NCBI RefSeq assembly: GCF_004022265.1
Contig: NZ_SAVB01000002.1
Coordinates: forward strand, 1 to 64,000
DNA from: Paenirhodobacter ferrireducens
GTDB lineage: Bacteria; Pseudomonadota; Alphaproteobacteria; Rhodobacterales; Rhodobacteraceae
DNA length: 64,000 nucleotides
Direction of reading: 5' to 3'
A model generated the notes under the pieces. That model ran no database searches and was not told where the DNA came from. It was given only the letters and a program-made list of their open reading frames with translations. Shown in pieces: positions 18,342 to 26,870 of the stretch; position 1 is the first letter of the stretch; every line of letters begins with the position of its first letter. Position numbers and translations under genes: made by a program.

Positions 18342-19760
18342 GTGATCGGCGTGCCGCGGATCTGGCCCCGGACCGGGGCGCTGCCGCTGCACCGGATCGC
18401 CGGCGGGCTCGCCGTGGTGATGATCGGCGCGCTTGTCGCGGGGCAGGTGGGCGGGCGGTTCCTGCCCGGCCTTGGTTTTCTCGACTGGCTGGCGGCCGCG
18501 GCCGCGGTGATGCTCGCGCTGATCCGGTTGCCGCAGGTGCAGCGCATCGCGCGCCGCTTCGCGCTCGGTGCGCTGGTGGTGGCGGCGCTCGTCGCGATCC
18601 TTGCGCCCGAGGCGCTGCCGGCGATGCACCGCGCGCTGTTTCAGGGCACCGCCTTCTCGGCCTTCCTGACCACGCTTGGCCTGATCCGGGCGCCGGTGCG
18701 CGCCTCGAAGGTGATCGGCGCCGCGGCGGCGCGGCTTTTCGCCTATCCGGCGCGGCTGCGCGCCCTTGCGATGACCTTCGGCGCGCAGTTCCTGTCGGTG
18801 CTGTTCAACATCGGCACCATCGGCATGATGTCGGACATCGCCGCCGACCATGCCGCCCGTGCCAAGGCCGAGGGCAAGCCCGGCATCGACCCGGCGCCGG
18901 TGGCGCTGGCCGCGCTGCGCGGCACGCTGATGATGACGGTGTGGAACCCGATCGGCGTCGGCTTTGCCATCGTCACCTCGGCGATCCCGGGCCTCGATCC
19001 GGTGCTCTTCCTCGCGCTCAGCTTCGGCGCGGCGATGCTGGTCTCGGCGGGTGGTCTGCTGCTCGATCGTGGCGCGGGCGCCCCCGATCCCGAGCGCGAG
19101 GCGGTGCCGGGCGGGGACCGGGCGCTTGCCGCGATCCTTGCCGCGGTGGCGGGGCTGATTGCCGTCACCCTCGGGCTGCACCGGGCACTGGATGTCAGCT
19201 TTCTCACCGCCGCCTGTCTGGTGCTGCCGCTCCTTGCCGTCCTCTGGCCGCGCCTCGAGCCTGCGGCGCGCGGGGCAGGGGGGCAGCGCCCCCTCGACGC
19301 CCTCTCAGAAGCCTCCGCCACGATGGCGAACGAGGCGACGATCTTCCTCGCCGCGGCGGTGATCGGCGCGGGTGTCTCGGTCGCGCTGAACGCGCTTGGC
19401 GTCGGCGCGCTGATCGAGAGCGGCGCGCTGCCGGCGCTGGCCGTCATCCTCGGCTGCCTCGTGCTGATCCCGCTCGCCGGTGCCGCGATGATCCCGCATT
19501 CGATCGTGATGGTGCTGGCGGCGCAGCTCTTCGGCTCGGGCCCCGTGGGCGCCGCCCATCCGCTCGCCCTGGCCCTTGCGCTGTGCTTCGCCTGGGCGCT
19601 CGCCATCTCCGCCTCGCCGATCTCGGCGATGTCGATCATCACCGGCCGGGTTCTGGGCCTGCTGCCCGCCCGCGTCACCTTCGGCGTGAACCGCGCCTTC
19701 ACCCTTTACGGGCTCGCGGCCGCCGCGGCGCTCGTCTGCCTGACCTATTTCCTCGAATAA
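18342..19760 (+). CDS. Polytopic membrane protein, unidentified transporter-like
   Basis: A 472-residue protein with roughly a dozen hydrophobic segments and almost no soluble domain. Two halves each end in a glycine/proline-broken helix (MMTVWNPIGVGFA near residue 200, ISASPISAMSIITGRV near residue 425), a pattern seen in ion-coupled carriers with re-entrant hairpins. I do not recognise the family with confidence. The GTG start at 18342 follows GGAGGA with good spacing. The ALDH7-type gene begins 22 bp downstream, so the two and the aminotransferase probably form one operon, and an import role for their substrate is a reasonable guess. Confidence 0.6.
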   Translation: MIGVPRIWPRTGALPLHRIAGGLAVVMIGALVAGQVGGRFLPGLGFLDWLAAAAAVMLALIRLPQVQRIARRFALGALVVAALVAILAPEALPAMHRALFQGTAFSAFLTTLGLIRAPVRASKVIGAAAARLFAYPARLRALAMTFGAQFLSVLFNIGTIGMMSDIAADHAARAKAEGKPGIDPAPVALAALRGTLMMTVWNPIGVGFAIVTSAIPGLDPVLFLALSFGAAMLVSAGGLLLDRGAGAPDPEREAVPGGDRALAAILAAVAGLIAVTLGLHRALDVSFLTAACLVLPLLAVLWPRLEPAARGAGGQRPLDALSEASATMANEATIFLAAAVIGAGVSVALNALGVGALIESGALPALAVILGCLVLIPLAGAAMIPHSIVMVLAAQLFGSGPVGAAHPLALALALCFAWALAISASPISAMSIITGRVLGLLPARVTFGVNRAFTLYGLAAAAALVCLTYFLE

Positions 19761-19782
19761 AAGACCACAGGAAGGACCTCTC

Positions 19783-21294
19783 ATGTCGCTTGCACCCGAA
19801 ACCCGGAGCCTGCTCGAAGCCCTTGGCGTTGATGCCGCGCGCACCACGGCCGGCACGATGCCGAGCTTCTCGCCGGTGACCGGCGAAGAGATCGCCGCGC
19901 TGACCCCGGACACGCCCGAGACCGCCGCCGCCGCCGTCGCCCGCGCGAAGGAGGCCTTCAAGGCCTGGCGTCTGGTGCCCGCGCCGAAGCGCGGCGAGCT
20001 TGTCCGCCTGCTGGGCGAGGAACTGCGCGCCGACAAGGTGGCGCTTGGCAAGCTCGTTTCGATCGAAGCCGGCAAGAGCCCGTCCGAGGGCCAGGGCGAA
20101 GTTCAGGAGATGATCGACATCTGCGATTTTGCCGTGGGCCTCAGCCGTCAGCTCTACGGCCTGACCATCGCCACCGAACGCCCCGGCCACCGGATGATGG
20201 AGACCTGGCATCCGCTTGGCGTCGTCGGCGTCATCACCGCCTTCAACTTCCCGGTCGCGGTCTGGGCCTGGAACAGCGCGCTGGCCTTCGTGTGCGGCGA
20301 TGCGGTGATCTGGAAACCGTCGGAAAAGACCCCGCTCACCGCGCTTGCCTGCGAGGCGATCCTCGCCCGTGCGCTCGCCCGTTTCGGTGCGGCGCCCGAG
20401 AACCTGAGCCAGGTGCTGATCGGGGCGGGCGATGTCGGCAACGTGCTGGTCGAAAGCCCGGACGTGGCGCTGATCTCGGCCACCGGCTCGACCCGGATGG
20501 GCCGCATCGTCGGGCCGAAGGTGGCGGCGCGCTTCGGCCGCTCGATCCTCGAACTCGGCGGCAACAACGCCGGCATCGTCTGCCCCTCGGCCGATCTCGA
20601 CATGACGCTGCGCGCGGTGGCCTTCGGCGCCATGGGCACGGCGGGCCAGCGCTGCACCACGATGCGCCGCCTCTTCGTGCATGAAAGCGTTTATGACGCG
20701 CTGGTGCCGCGGCTGATCAAGGCCTATGCGAGCGTCACCGTCGGCAACCCGCTCGAAACCCAGGCCCTGGTCGGCCCGCTGATCGACAGGCAGGCCTTCG
20801 ACGCGATGCAGGCCGCGCTTGCGGCGGCGCGCGCGGCGGGCGGCACGGTGCATGGCGGCGCGCGCGAGGCGATCGGCTCGGACGCGGCCTATTACGTGCA
20901 CCCGGCGCTGGTCGAGATGCCCGAACAGGCGGGCCCCGTGCTCGAGGAAACCTTCGCGCCGATCCTCTATGTGATGAAATACAGCGATTTCGACGCGGTG
21001 CTCGAGGCGCATAATGCCGTCGGCGCCGGCCTCAGCTCGTCGATCTTCACCCTCGACCTGCGCGAGATGGAGACCTTCCTGTCGGCGCGCGGCTCGGATT
21101 GCGGCATCGCCAACGTCAACATCGGCACCTCGGGCGCCGAGATCGGCGGCGCCTTCGGCGGCGAGAAGGAAACCGGCGGTGGCCGCGAAAGCGGGTCGGA
21201 TGCGTGGAAGGGCTACATGCGCCGGGCCACGAACACGATCAACTTCTCGCGCGAGCTGCCGCTTGCCCAGGGCGTCACCTTCGACATCGACTGA
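19783..21294 (+). CDS. ALDH7-type aldehyde dehydrogenase (aminoadipate semialdehyde / piperideine-6-carboxylate dehydrogenase-like)
   Basis: A 503-residue NAD(P)-dependent aldehyde dehydrogenase. The nucleophilic cysteine is in AGQRCTTMRR and the general-base glutamate in LELGGNNAGI; FNFPVAVWAWNSALA and the C-terminal INFSRELPLAQGVTFDID are typical of the antiquitin (ALDH7) group, which oxidises alpha-aminoadipate semialdehyde in lysine catabolism. The NNAG form of the glutamate motif is also characteristic of that group. It is eight bases upstream of an aminotransferase gene and downstream of a membrane carrier. Substrate is inferred from family and needs an enzyme assay. Confidence 0.87.
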   Translation: MSLAPETRSLLEALGVDAARTTAGTMPSFSPVTGEEIAALTPDTPETAAAAVARAKEAFKAWRLVPAPKRGELVRLLGEELRADKVALGKLVSIEAGKSPSEGQGEVQEMIDICDFAVGLSRQLYGLTIATERPGHRMMETWHPLGVVGVITAFNFPVAVWAWNSALAFVCGDAVIWKPSEKTPLTALACEAILARALARFGAAPENLSQVLIGAGDVGNVLVESPDVALISATGSTRMGRIVGPKVAARFGRSILELGGNNAGIVCPSADLDMTLRAVAFGAMGTAGQRCTTMRRLFVHESVYDALVPRLIKAYASVTVGNPLETQALVGPLIDRQAFDAMQAALAAARAAGGTVHGGAREAIGSDAAYYVHPALVEMPEQAGPVLEETFAPILYVMKYSDFDAVLEAHNAVGAGLSSSIFTLDLREMETFLSARGSDCGIANVNIGTSGAEIGGAFGGEKETGGGRESGSDAWKGYMRRATNTINFSRELPLAQGVTFDID

Positions 21295-21302
21295 GGCCGG
21301 AA

Positions 21303-22541
21303 ATGACCGTTCACATGCCTGAAACGGCCGGGTTCGTCCCGGCCGATCGGATCGCCACGCTTGGCGTGTCCGAGATCCTGCAGATCGGGGCGCGGGCCGC
21401 GGCGATGAAGCGCGCGGGCCGGCCGACGATCATCCTCGGTGCGGGCGAGCCCGATTTCGACACGCCCGAGCACGTCAAGGCCGGTGCCGCGCAGGCGATG
21501 GCCGAGGGGCGGACGAAATACACCGCGCTCGACGGCACGCCCGAGCTGAAGGCGGCGATCGCCGAGAAGTTCCGCCGCGAGAACGGCGTCGACTATCCGG
21601 TCGGCGCGATCACCGTCGCCGCGGGCGCGAAGCAGATCCTGTTCAACGCACTGATGGCGAGCCTGAACCCGGGCGACGAGGTGATCCTCCCGACGCCGTG
21701 CTGGACCTCGTATTTCGATATCGTGCGGATCGCCGGCGGGGTGCCGGTGGCGGTGCCCTGCGACGGTGCGCAGGGGTTCCGGCTGAGCCCCGGGGATCTG
21801 GCCGCGGCGATCACCCCGCGCAGCCGCTGGGTGATCCTGAATTCACCCTCAAACCCGACGGGCGCGGCCTATGCCGAGGCCGATTATCGCCCGCTCCTCG
21901 ATGTGCTGCTTGCCCATCCGCGGCTGTGGCTGCTGGTCGACGACATGTACGAGCACATCACCTATGATGGCTTCCGCTTCGTCACCCCCGCGGCGCTCGA
22001 ACCGCGGCTGAAGGACCGGATCCTGACGGTGAACGGCGTCTCCAAGGCCTATGCGATGACCGGCTGGCGGATCGGCTATGCCGGCGGGCCCGAGGCGCTG
22101 ATCCGGGCGATGGCGGTGGTGCAGAGTCAGTCGACCTCCTGTCCGAGCTCGATCAGCCAGGCGGCGGCACTGGCGGCGCTGACCGGGCCGCAGGAGCTTC
22201 TGGCCGAGCGTGCCGAGAGCTTCCGGCGCCGCCGCGATCTGGTCGTCGCAGGGCTGAACGCGATCGCGGGGATCGAGTGCCGGGTGCCCGAGGGGGCGTT
22301 CTACACCTTCGCCTCCTGTGCCGGGCTGATCGGGGCGGTGACGCCCTCGGGCCGGGTCATCGACTGCGATCGCGCCTTCTGCGCCTGGCTGCTCGAGGAG
22401 GCCGACGTGGCGATGGTGCCGGGGGCGGCCTTCGGCCTTTCGCCCTATTTCCGGATCTCCTACGCCACCTCCGAGGCCGAGCTGCACGAGGCGCTCGCAC
22501 GCATCACCCGGGCCTGCGCCACGCTGACGCGGCCGCACTGA
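21303..22541 (+). CDS. Class I/II PLP-dependent aminotransferase
   Basis: A 412-residue fold-type I aminotransferase resembling bacterial aspartate/aromatic aminotransferases. Visible motifs are GAGEPDFDTPEHV, SPSNPTGAAY, the PLP lysine in VSKAYAMTGWRIGY, and the carboxylate-binding arginine in YFRISYA. The substrate is not fixed by sequence. It follows the ALDH7-type gene by eight bases; together they could convert a diamine-derived amino acid such as lysine to aminoadipate, with this enzyme making the semialdehyde. That pairing is inference; a general aspartate aminotransferase is the main alternative. Confidence 0.87.
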   Translation: MTVHMPETAGFVPADRIATLGVSEILQIGARAAAMKRAGRPTIILGAGEPDFDTPEHVKAGAAQAMAEGRTKYTALDGTPELKAAIAEKFRRENGVDYPVGAITVAAGAKQILFNALMASLNPGDEVILPTPCWTSYFDIVRIAGGVPVAVPCDGAQGFRLSPGDLAAAITPRSRWVILNSPSNPTGAAYAEADYRPLLDVLLAHPRLWLLVDDMYEHITYDGFRFVTPAALEPRLKDRILTVNGVSKAYAMTGWRIGYAGGPEALIRAMAVVQSQSTSCPSSISQAAALAALTGPQELLAERAESFRRRRDLVVAGLNAIAGIECRVPEGAFYTFASCAGLIGAVTPSGRVIDCDRAFCAWLLEEADVAMVPGAAFGLSPYFRISYATSEAELHEALARITRACATLTRPH

Positions 22542-22572
22542 GGCCACCCGGGAGGCGCCGCCCCCCGTGCGG

Positions 22573-23364
22573 TCAGCGGAAAGGGACGATCTGGCGCGGT
22601 CTCTGCACGAGGCGCGCGGGGTCTTGCAAAAGGCGCGCCGCCTGTTTCAGGGGGCGCGTCAGCTCGCGGTGAAGCTTGCCAAGCAGGCTTTTCGGCTTTG
22701 GGCTAGGCGTCAGGCCACGATAGGTCTCGCTGATCTGCGAGCCGAGCCGGGTGGCATCCGGGGTCAGCCGGTCGTCCTGGATGCAGATCGCCGGGCAGAG
22801 CTGCCAGGGCGCGAAGCGCAGACCATATTGCGCGGGATTGAAGATCAGGTGATCGACCGGAACATCGAGCTGCCGCGAGCGTGCAAGCAGCTGTTGCGCT
22901 GCCGGGCGGCTCAGCACATAGGCGGCCGCGCCGAGGTGAAGCCCGTCGAGCCGGCGCAAGAGCCGGTCCTGCGCCGCAAGCGCCTGTCTCGAGAGCAGCG
23001 TCTTCGACAGCAGCGTTTCGAGCTTGACCAGCTCGACCCCGGGCGGGATCCACGACCCATCGCGCAGGAAGGCGGGAGCGCCCGGGGCGAAATGCACGTC
23101 GTCTTCGAAGACGGCGCCGAACGGTTCGTCGCCCGCCGCGATGCGCTTCCAGCATTCCCGGTGGCTCAGGAAGCAGGCGATTTCCGCCTCGATCCAGGGC
23201 CGCCGCATCAGGTTGCCGATATTCACCTCGGGGTCGCGATCGGGGATCTCGTCGATGCGCACGGCGCGCATGCGGCTGGCGCTGAGCCCCATCGCGGCGA
23301 AGGAGGTCTCCATCCAGTCGCGCCGCGCCGTCGCCTCGTCGAGGTTGATATACTGGCAGATCAT
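22573..23364 (-). CDS. Glycosyltransferase family 25 protein
   Basis: A 263-residue LPS-type glycosyltransferase. It starts ICQYINLDEATARRDWM, the usual GT25 opening, then has EIACFLSHRECWKRI and the metal/nucleotide-binding EDDVHF motif, followed by LGAAAYVLSRPAAQQLL. GT25 enzymes add galactose or related sugars to lipooligosaccharide; donor and acceptor are unknown. The ATG at 23364 matches the conserved start; an upstream in-frame methionine adds about 35 poorly conserved residues. It stands alone, convergent with the aminotransferase 31 bp away. Confidence 0.85.
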   Translation of the reverse strand: MICQYINLDEATARRDWMETSFAAMGLSASRMRAVRIDEIPDRDPEVNIGNLMRRPWIEAEIACFLSHRECWKRIAAGDEPFGAVFEDDVHFAPGAPAFLRDGSWIPPGVELVKLETLLSKTLLSRQALAAQDRLLRRLDGLHLGAAAYVLSRPAAQQLLARSRQLDVPVDHLIFNPAQYGLRFAPWQLCPAICIQDDRLTPDATRLGSQISETYRGLTPSPKPKSLLGKLHRELTRPLKQAARLLQDPARLVQRPRQIVPFR

Positions 23365-23628
23365 CGCATGTCTTTCTGAAATCAGTTTCGAATCAAGGAA
23401 CTCGGGCCGAAAAAGAGAATCCTGAGGCGTCGTCGGAACGGCGCGGCGGGCCCGCATTGAGGGCTCCCGGAAGGGGTGTTCCCGGCGACCGCAAACATAC
23501 ACGGTTTCTGTATTTTTGGCCGGTTCCGATGTCAACGGGCGGCACCCGGAAGCCCGGCCTCGAATAGGGGCGCGGGGCGGCACGTGGGCACCCCCGCTGC
23601 GCTTGCCCACCCTGTCCCTTATGTGCGC

Positions 23629-23991
23629 TCAGGCGGCAAGCACCACGAGCCAGGCCGACGCCACCGAGATCGCGGTGAACATCACCATTGCCGAGCCCAC
23701 GTCCTTTGCCTTTCGCGCCATGTCGCTGCGTTCCGGGCTGATCCGGTTCACGATGGTTTCAATCGCGGTATTGGCCAGCTCTGCCGCCAGCACCAGGAAC
23801 CCGAGCGCGATGATCAGCGCCCGTTCGCCGCTGCTCATGTGCACCACGAGGGCGAGCGTGACCGAGATCGTCTGCGCCACGGTCCATTGCCGCAGCGACT
23901 TCTCGGTGGCCCAAGCGGCGATCCAGCCATTCCACGACCAGGTGGCGGTGTTGTGAAGCCGCCAGAGCTCGGATGAAAGGAAGCGTAGCAT
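23629..23991 (-). CDS. dgkA: Diacylglycerol kinase
   Basis: A 120-residue integral membrane kinase that phosphorylates diacylglycerol to recycle it into phospholipid. Three hydrophobic segments and the signature ELANTAIETIVNRISPE followed by KAKDVGSAMV identify the prokaryotic DgkA family; the length is exactly typical. A GAGGGG ribosome site precedes ATG 23991. It is monocistronic, between the GT25 gene and the tRNA pair. Between its start and the tRNAs (23992-24326) I see no gene, only GC-rich sequence with an AT-richer part at 24200-24290. Confidence 0.93.
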   Translation of the reverse strand: MLRFLSSELWRLHNTATWSWNGWIAAWATEKSLRQWTVAQTISVTLALVVHMSSGERALIIALGFLVLAAELANTAIETIVNRISPERSDMARKAKDVGSAMVMFTAISVASAWLVVLAA

Positions 23992-24326
23992 TTTCCCCTC
24001 CTGATCCTCTGGGCGAAGGGTAAGCGCGCCGGCCGGGGCGGGCCAGAAGTTTCTGCACCGGCGGCGACGGTGTCGCAGCGGCGGGGCGGCGCGCAGCGGC
24101 AGGCCGGAGCTGTGCAGCCGATCCGGCCGCGGGCCGCCGCGGCACTTGATTCGCCCGAAGCCGAGCTCCGGACGGTCCTTTTCGGCACCTTCGGTGCGCG
24201 GGGGAACATCTTGCGAAACAAAGAGATTTCCCTTGTTTCCCTGGGGTTTTTCAAGCGGTGAAAATCCTTGCATGAAACTGTCATTCAGGGGTTGCGTTCT
24301 GCGCCGGAAAGAACGATTAAGGCGTC

Positions 24327-24401
<75 letters not shown>

Positions 24402-24574
24402 AATCCCCTTTCGTGAAAATCATAGCCGAAAGCCGGAGCCGCGCGGCTTCGGGCCGGAGTTTCGCCGCTCGTGTGGTCGGGCAGGGGGCGTGCACGGACG
24501 AGTCCCTGCCGGCGCAATTGCGCGGCCGAAATCTTGGGGTTGCGTTCCGCGCCGGAAAGAACGATTAAGGCGCC

Positions 24575-24649
<75 letters not shown>

Positions 24650-24741
24650 AACTCCCCTTTCTTGAAAATCACGGCCGAAAGGCCACCCCGCGGGGCCGCG
24701 GAGTGCCGATCAGCGCTGTGCGGCGGAGGGCGTCGTGCAGC

Positions 24742-25149
24742 TCAGAACCACTGCACGTCGCCGTCCTCGATCGGGGGCTCGGCCGGGGGGGCGGCGTGCG
24801 GCGCGGCGGCAGCCGGGCCGGGCAGGGCGAGAGCGTGAATCAGCCCCTGCAGCCGGAGCTGCGACAACAGCGGCCGCGAGTCGGCCTGCAGCTCCTGCGG
24901 GATCTCGCGCGACAGGGCCGCCATCAGCCGCCCGAGATCCTCGAGAGCCTGGGTGATCCGGTCGAGCCGTTGCAGGCCGCGGATCGCCGCCGGGTCGGTA
25001 TGCTCGGCAAAATGGCACAGCGAAAGGGCGAGCTGCACCTCGCCCGAAAGCTGCGCGAGCCCGTCGAGCTCTGCCGCGATGCGCGCGGCGAGGGCATCGA
25101 GTGCAAGCGCACCCGCGACCGAAAACCCGGGATCCGCCGACGGACGCAT
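24742..25149 (-). CDS. CheT/CheZ-like chemotaxis protein (candidate CheY-P phosphatase)
   Basis: A 135-residue protein at the end of the che operon. The centre is helical, with LQRLDRITQALEDLGRLM around residues 59-76; D63 and Q67 form a DxxxQ pair like the catalytic D143/Q147 of CheZ. A proline/alanine linker leads to the acidic-aromatic tail EDGDVQWF, resembling the CheY-binding tail of CheZ. Position and motif match CheT of rhizobia, a remote CheZ relative, as recalled. Overall similarity to CheZ is low, so this is a family-level proposal. The ATG is three bases past the cheY stop, implying coupled translation. Confidence 0.6.
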   Translation of the reverse strand: MRPSADPGFSVAGALALDALAARIAAELDGLAQLSGEVQLALSLCHFAEHTDPAAIRGLQRLDRITQALEDLGRLMAALSREIPQELQADSRPLLSQLRLQGLIHALALPGPAAAAPHAAPPAEPPIEDGDVQWF

Positions 25150-25151
25150 GG

Positions 25152-25538
25152 TCACAGCCTTCCCACCACGGCCTCGATGCAGGCGCGCAGCTCGGCAGGC
25201 GTGAAGGGTTTCTTCAGGAAGTTGTTCATCCCGAATCTGCGGCCGAGGTCGATCACCGCGCTGTCGGCGCGGCCGGTGATCAGGATGAAGCCAACGCCCT
25301 TGGTGCGGGCGTTGGCCCGCAGCGCCTGCAGCAGCTGCAGCCCGTCCATCCCGGGCATGTTGTAATCCGAGATCACCAGATGCGCCGGCGCCGTCTCGAT
25401 CGTCTGCAGCGCCCCCGGCCCGTCGGTCGCGTGGCCGACCTGGCGAATCCCCATGCCGTCGAGCGCCTGCATGATCAGCCCGCGGCTCGTCGACATGTCG
25501 TCCACCACGAGGACACGCAGCTGGTCTCTCAATGCCAT
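25152..25538 (-). CDS. cheY: Chemotaxis response regulator CheY (second copy)
   Basis: A 128-residue single-domain receiver. The acidic pair is D13-D14 (VVDDMST), the phospho-acceptor D58 (LVISDYNMPGMDG), the threonine switch lies in ILITGRA and the conserved lysine in FLKKPFTPAE. No output domain is present, so it acts by binding the flagellar motor or as a phosphate sink. Its start overlaps the cheR stop by ten bases and its stop abuts the cheT-like gene. It is clearly different from the other CheY in the operon, suggesting divided roles. Confidence 0.93.
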   Translation of the reverse strand: MALRDQLRVLVVDDMSTSRGLIMQALDGMGIRQVGHATDGPGALQTIETAPAHLVISDYNMPGMDGLQLLQALRANARTKGVGFILITGRADSAVIDLGRRFGMNNFLKKPFTPAELRACIEAVVGRL

Positions 25539-26398
25539 TCCGTTTCTCCGTTCGCTGCCGGGCGGTCCGGCAGCCTGTAGGTTGTAAGGCCCGCGGTCTC
25601 GAGCCGGCTGTCGGCACAGGTGATCCGTTCCGAATGGCCGACGAAGATCCAGCCGCCGGGCTCGAGCAGGTCCTCGAACCGGGCCCAGAGCCGCGCCTGC
25701 GCTTCCGGATCGAAGTAGATGACCACGTTGCGGCAGAAGATGATGCTGAAGCGCCCCTTCATCGGCCAGGGGGCGTGCAGGTTCAGCTCGCGGAAGGTGA
25801 CCATCCGGCGCAGGCTGTCGATCACCTGAAAGCCCGCGGGCACCGGGCGGAAGAAGCGTTCGCGCAGCGCCGGCGGCACGGTGTCGAGCAGGGGCCGATC
25901 ATAGATCGCCTCCTGTCCGCAGGCGATCATCCGCGGGTCGATGTCGGTCGCGAGGATGCGGATGTCGAGCGCCTCCAAATCGGGGGCAAGCTCGGCCAGC
26001 ACCATCGCGATCGAGAACGCCTCCTGGCCGTTCGAGGAGCCGGCCGACCAGATCCGGACCCGCCCGCCGGCCCGCGCCCGGGCGATCAGCGGCGGCAGGG
26101 CGTGGCTGCGCAGCAGCTCGAAGTGGTGCTTCTCGCGGAAGAAATGGGTGACGTTGGTGGTGAGGGCCGAGATCATCGCGCTCAGCTCGTCGCCGCCCCT
26201 GTCGGAGGTGACGAGCGCCAGATAGCTGCGATAGTCGCGGATGCCGAGATGGCGCAACCGCTTGCCGAGCCGCGACTGCACCATCGCCGCCTTGCCCGGC
26301 GCGAGTACGATGCCGGCGCGGCGATGCAGGATGTCGGCGATGGCGTGCAGGTCCGTCTCGGTCGGAAGATCCGGCGCGATCAGGCGGAAGCTGGTCAT
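25529..26398 (-). CDS. cheR: Chemotaxis protein methyltransferase
   Basis: A 289-residue SAM-dependent enzyme that methylates glutamates on chemoreceptors. The N-terminal helical domain is followed by a Rossmann SAM-binding domain with VRIWSAGSSNGQEAFSIAMVL, ILATDIDPRMI and the later FCRNVVIYFD motif, all standard for CheR. The ATG lies one base after the cheW stop (TGAGATG). No cheB methylesterase gene follows; cheY comes next instead. Confidence 0.95.
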   Translation of the reverse strand: MTSFRLIAPDLPTETDLHAIADILHRRAGIVLAPGKAAMVQSRLGKRLRHLGIRDYRSYLALVTSDRGGDELSAMISALTTNVTHFFREKHHFELLRSHALPPLIARARAGGRVRIWSAGSSNGQEAFSIAMVLAELAPDLEALDIRILATDIDPRMIACGQEAIYDRPLLDTVPPALRERFFRPVPAGFQVIDSLRRMVTFRELNLHAPWPMKGRFSIIFCRNVVIYFDPEAQARLWARFEDLLEPGGWIFVGHSERITCADSRLETAGLTTYRLPDRPAANGETEWH

Positions 26399-26399
26399 C

Positions 26400-26870
26400 T
26401 CAGGCCGCCTCGGCCGACTGATCGGGCAGCACCGCACGCAGATCGAGAACCCGGATCATCCGGCCGTCGACGATGGTCAGCGCCTCGATGAAGCTCTGCT
26501 CCTCGTCGGCAAGCAGATCGGGCGGCGGCTGCAGCTCGCTGCGCGGCAGCGACAGGATGTCGGAGACGGCATTGACAAGCAGGCCGGTGGTCTGGCTGCC
26601 GACCTGGACGACGATGATGACATTGCGCGAATCGCCCGGCACCGGCGCCATGCCGAGCCGCACCGAGAGATCGACCACCGGCAGCACCGTGCCGCGCAGG
26701 TTGATGACGCCGCGCACATGCGGCGGGGCATGCGGCAGGGGCGTCGCGCGGGTCCAGCCGCGGATCTCGCGCACCGACATAATGTCGACGCTGTATTCCT
26801 CGTCGGCGAGGCGGAAGGACAGAAGCTCGACTTCGGCCGAGGGGCTTTCGGGGGTGGACATGGCGGTCAT
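26400..26870 (-). CDS. cheW: Chemotaxis coupling protein
   Basis: A 156-residue scaffold that links receptors to CheA. It has the CheW pattern: LLSFRLADEEYSVDIMSVREI, then VRGVINLRGTVLPVVDLSVRLG, and GLLVNAVSDILSLP. Start and stop are coupled to cheA (four-base ATGA overlap) and to cheR (one base). A second ATG four codons in (MSTPESP) is an equally plausible start. Confidence 0.95.
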   Translation of the reverse strand: MTAMSTPESPSAEVELLSFRLADEEYSVDIMSVREIRGWTRATPLPHAPPHVRGVINLRGTVLPVVDLSVRLGMAPVPGDSRNVIIVVQVGSQTTGLLVNAVSDILSLPRSELQPPPDLLADEEQSFIEALTIVDGRMIRVLDLRAVLPDQSAEAA

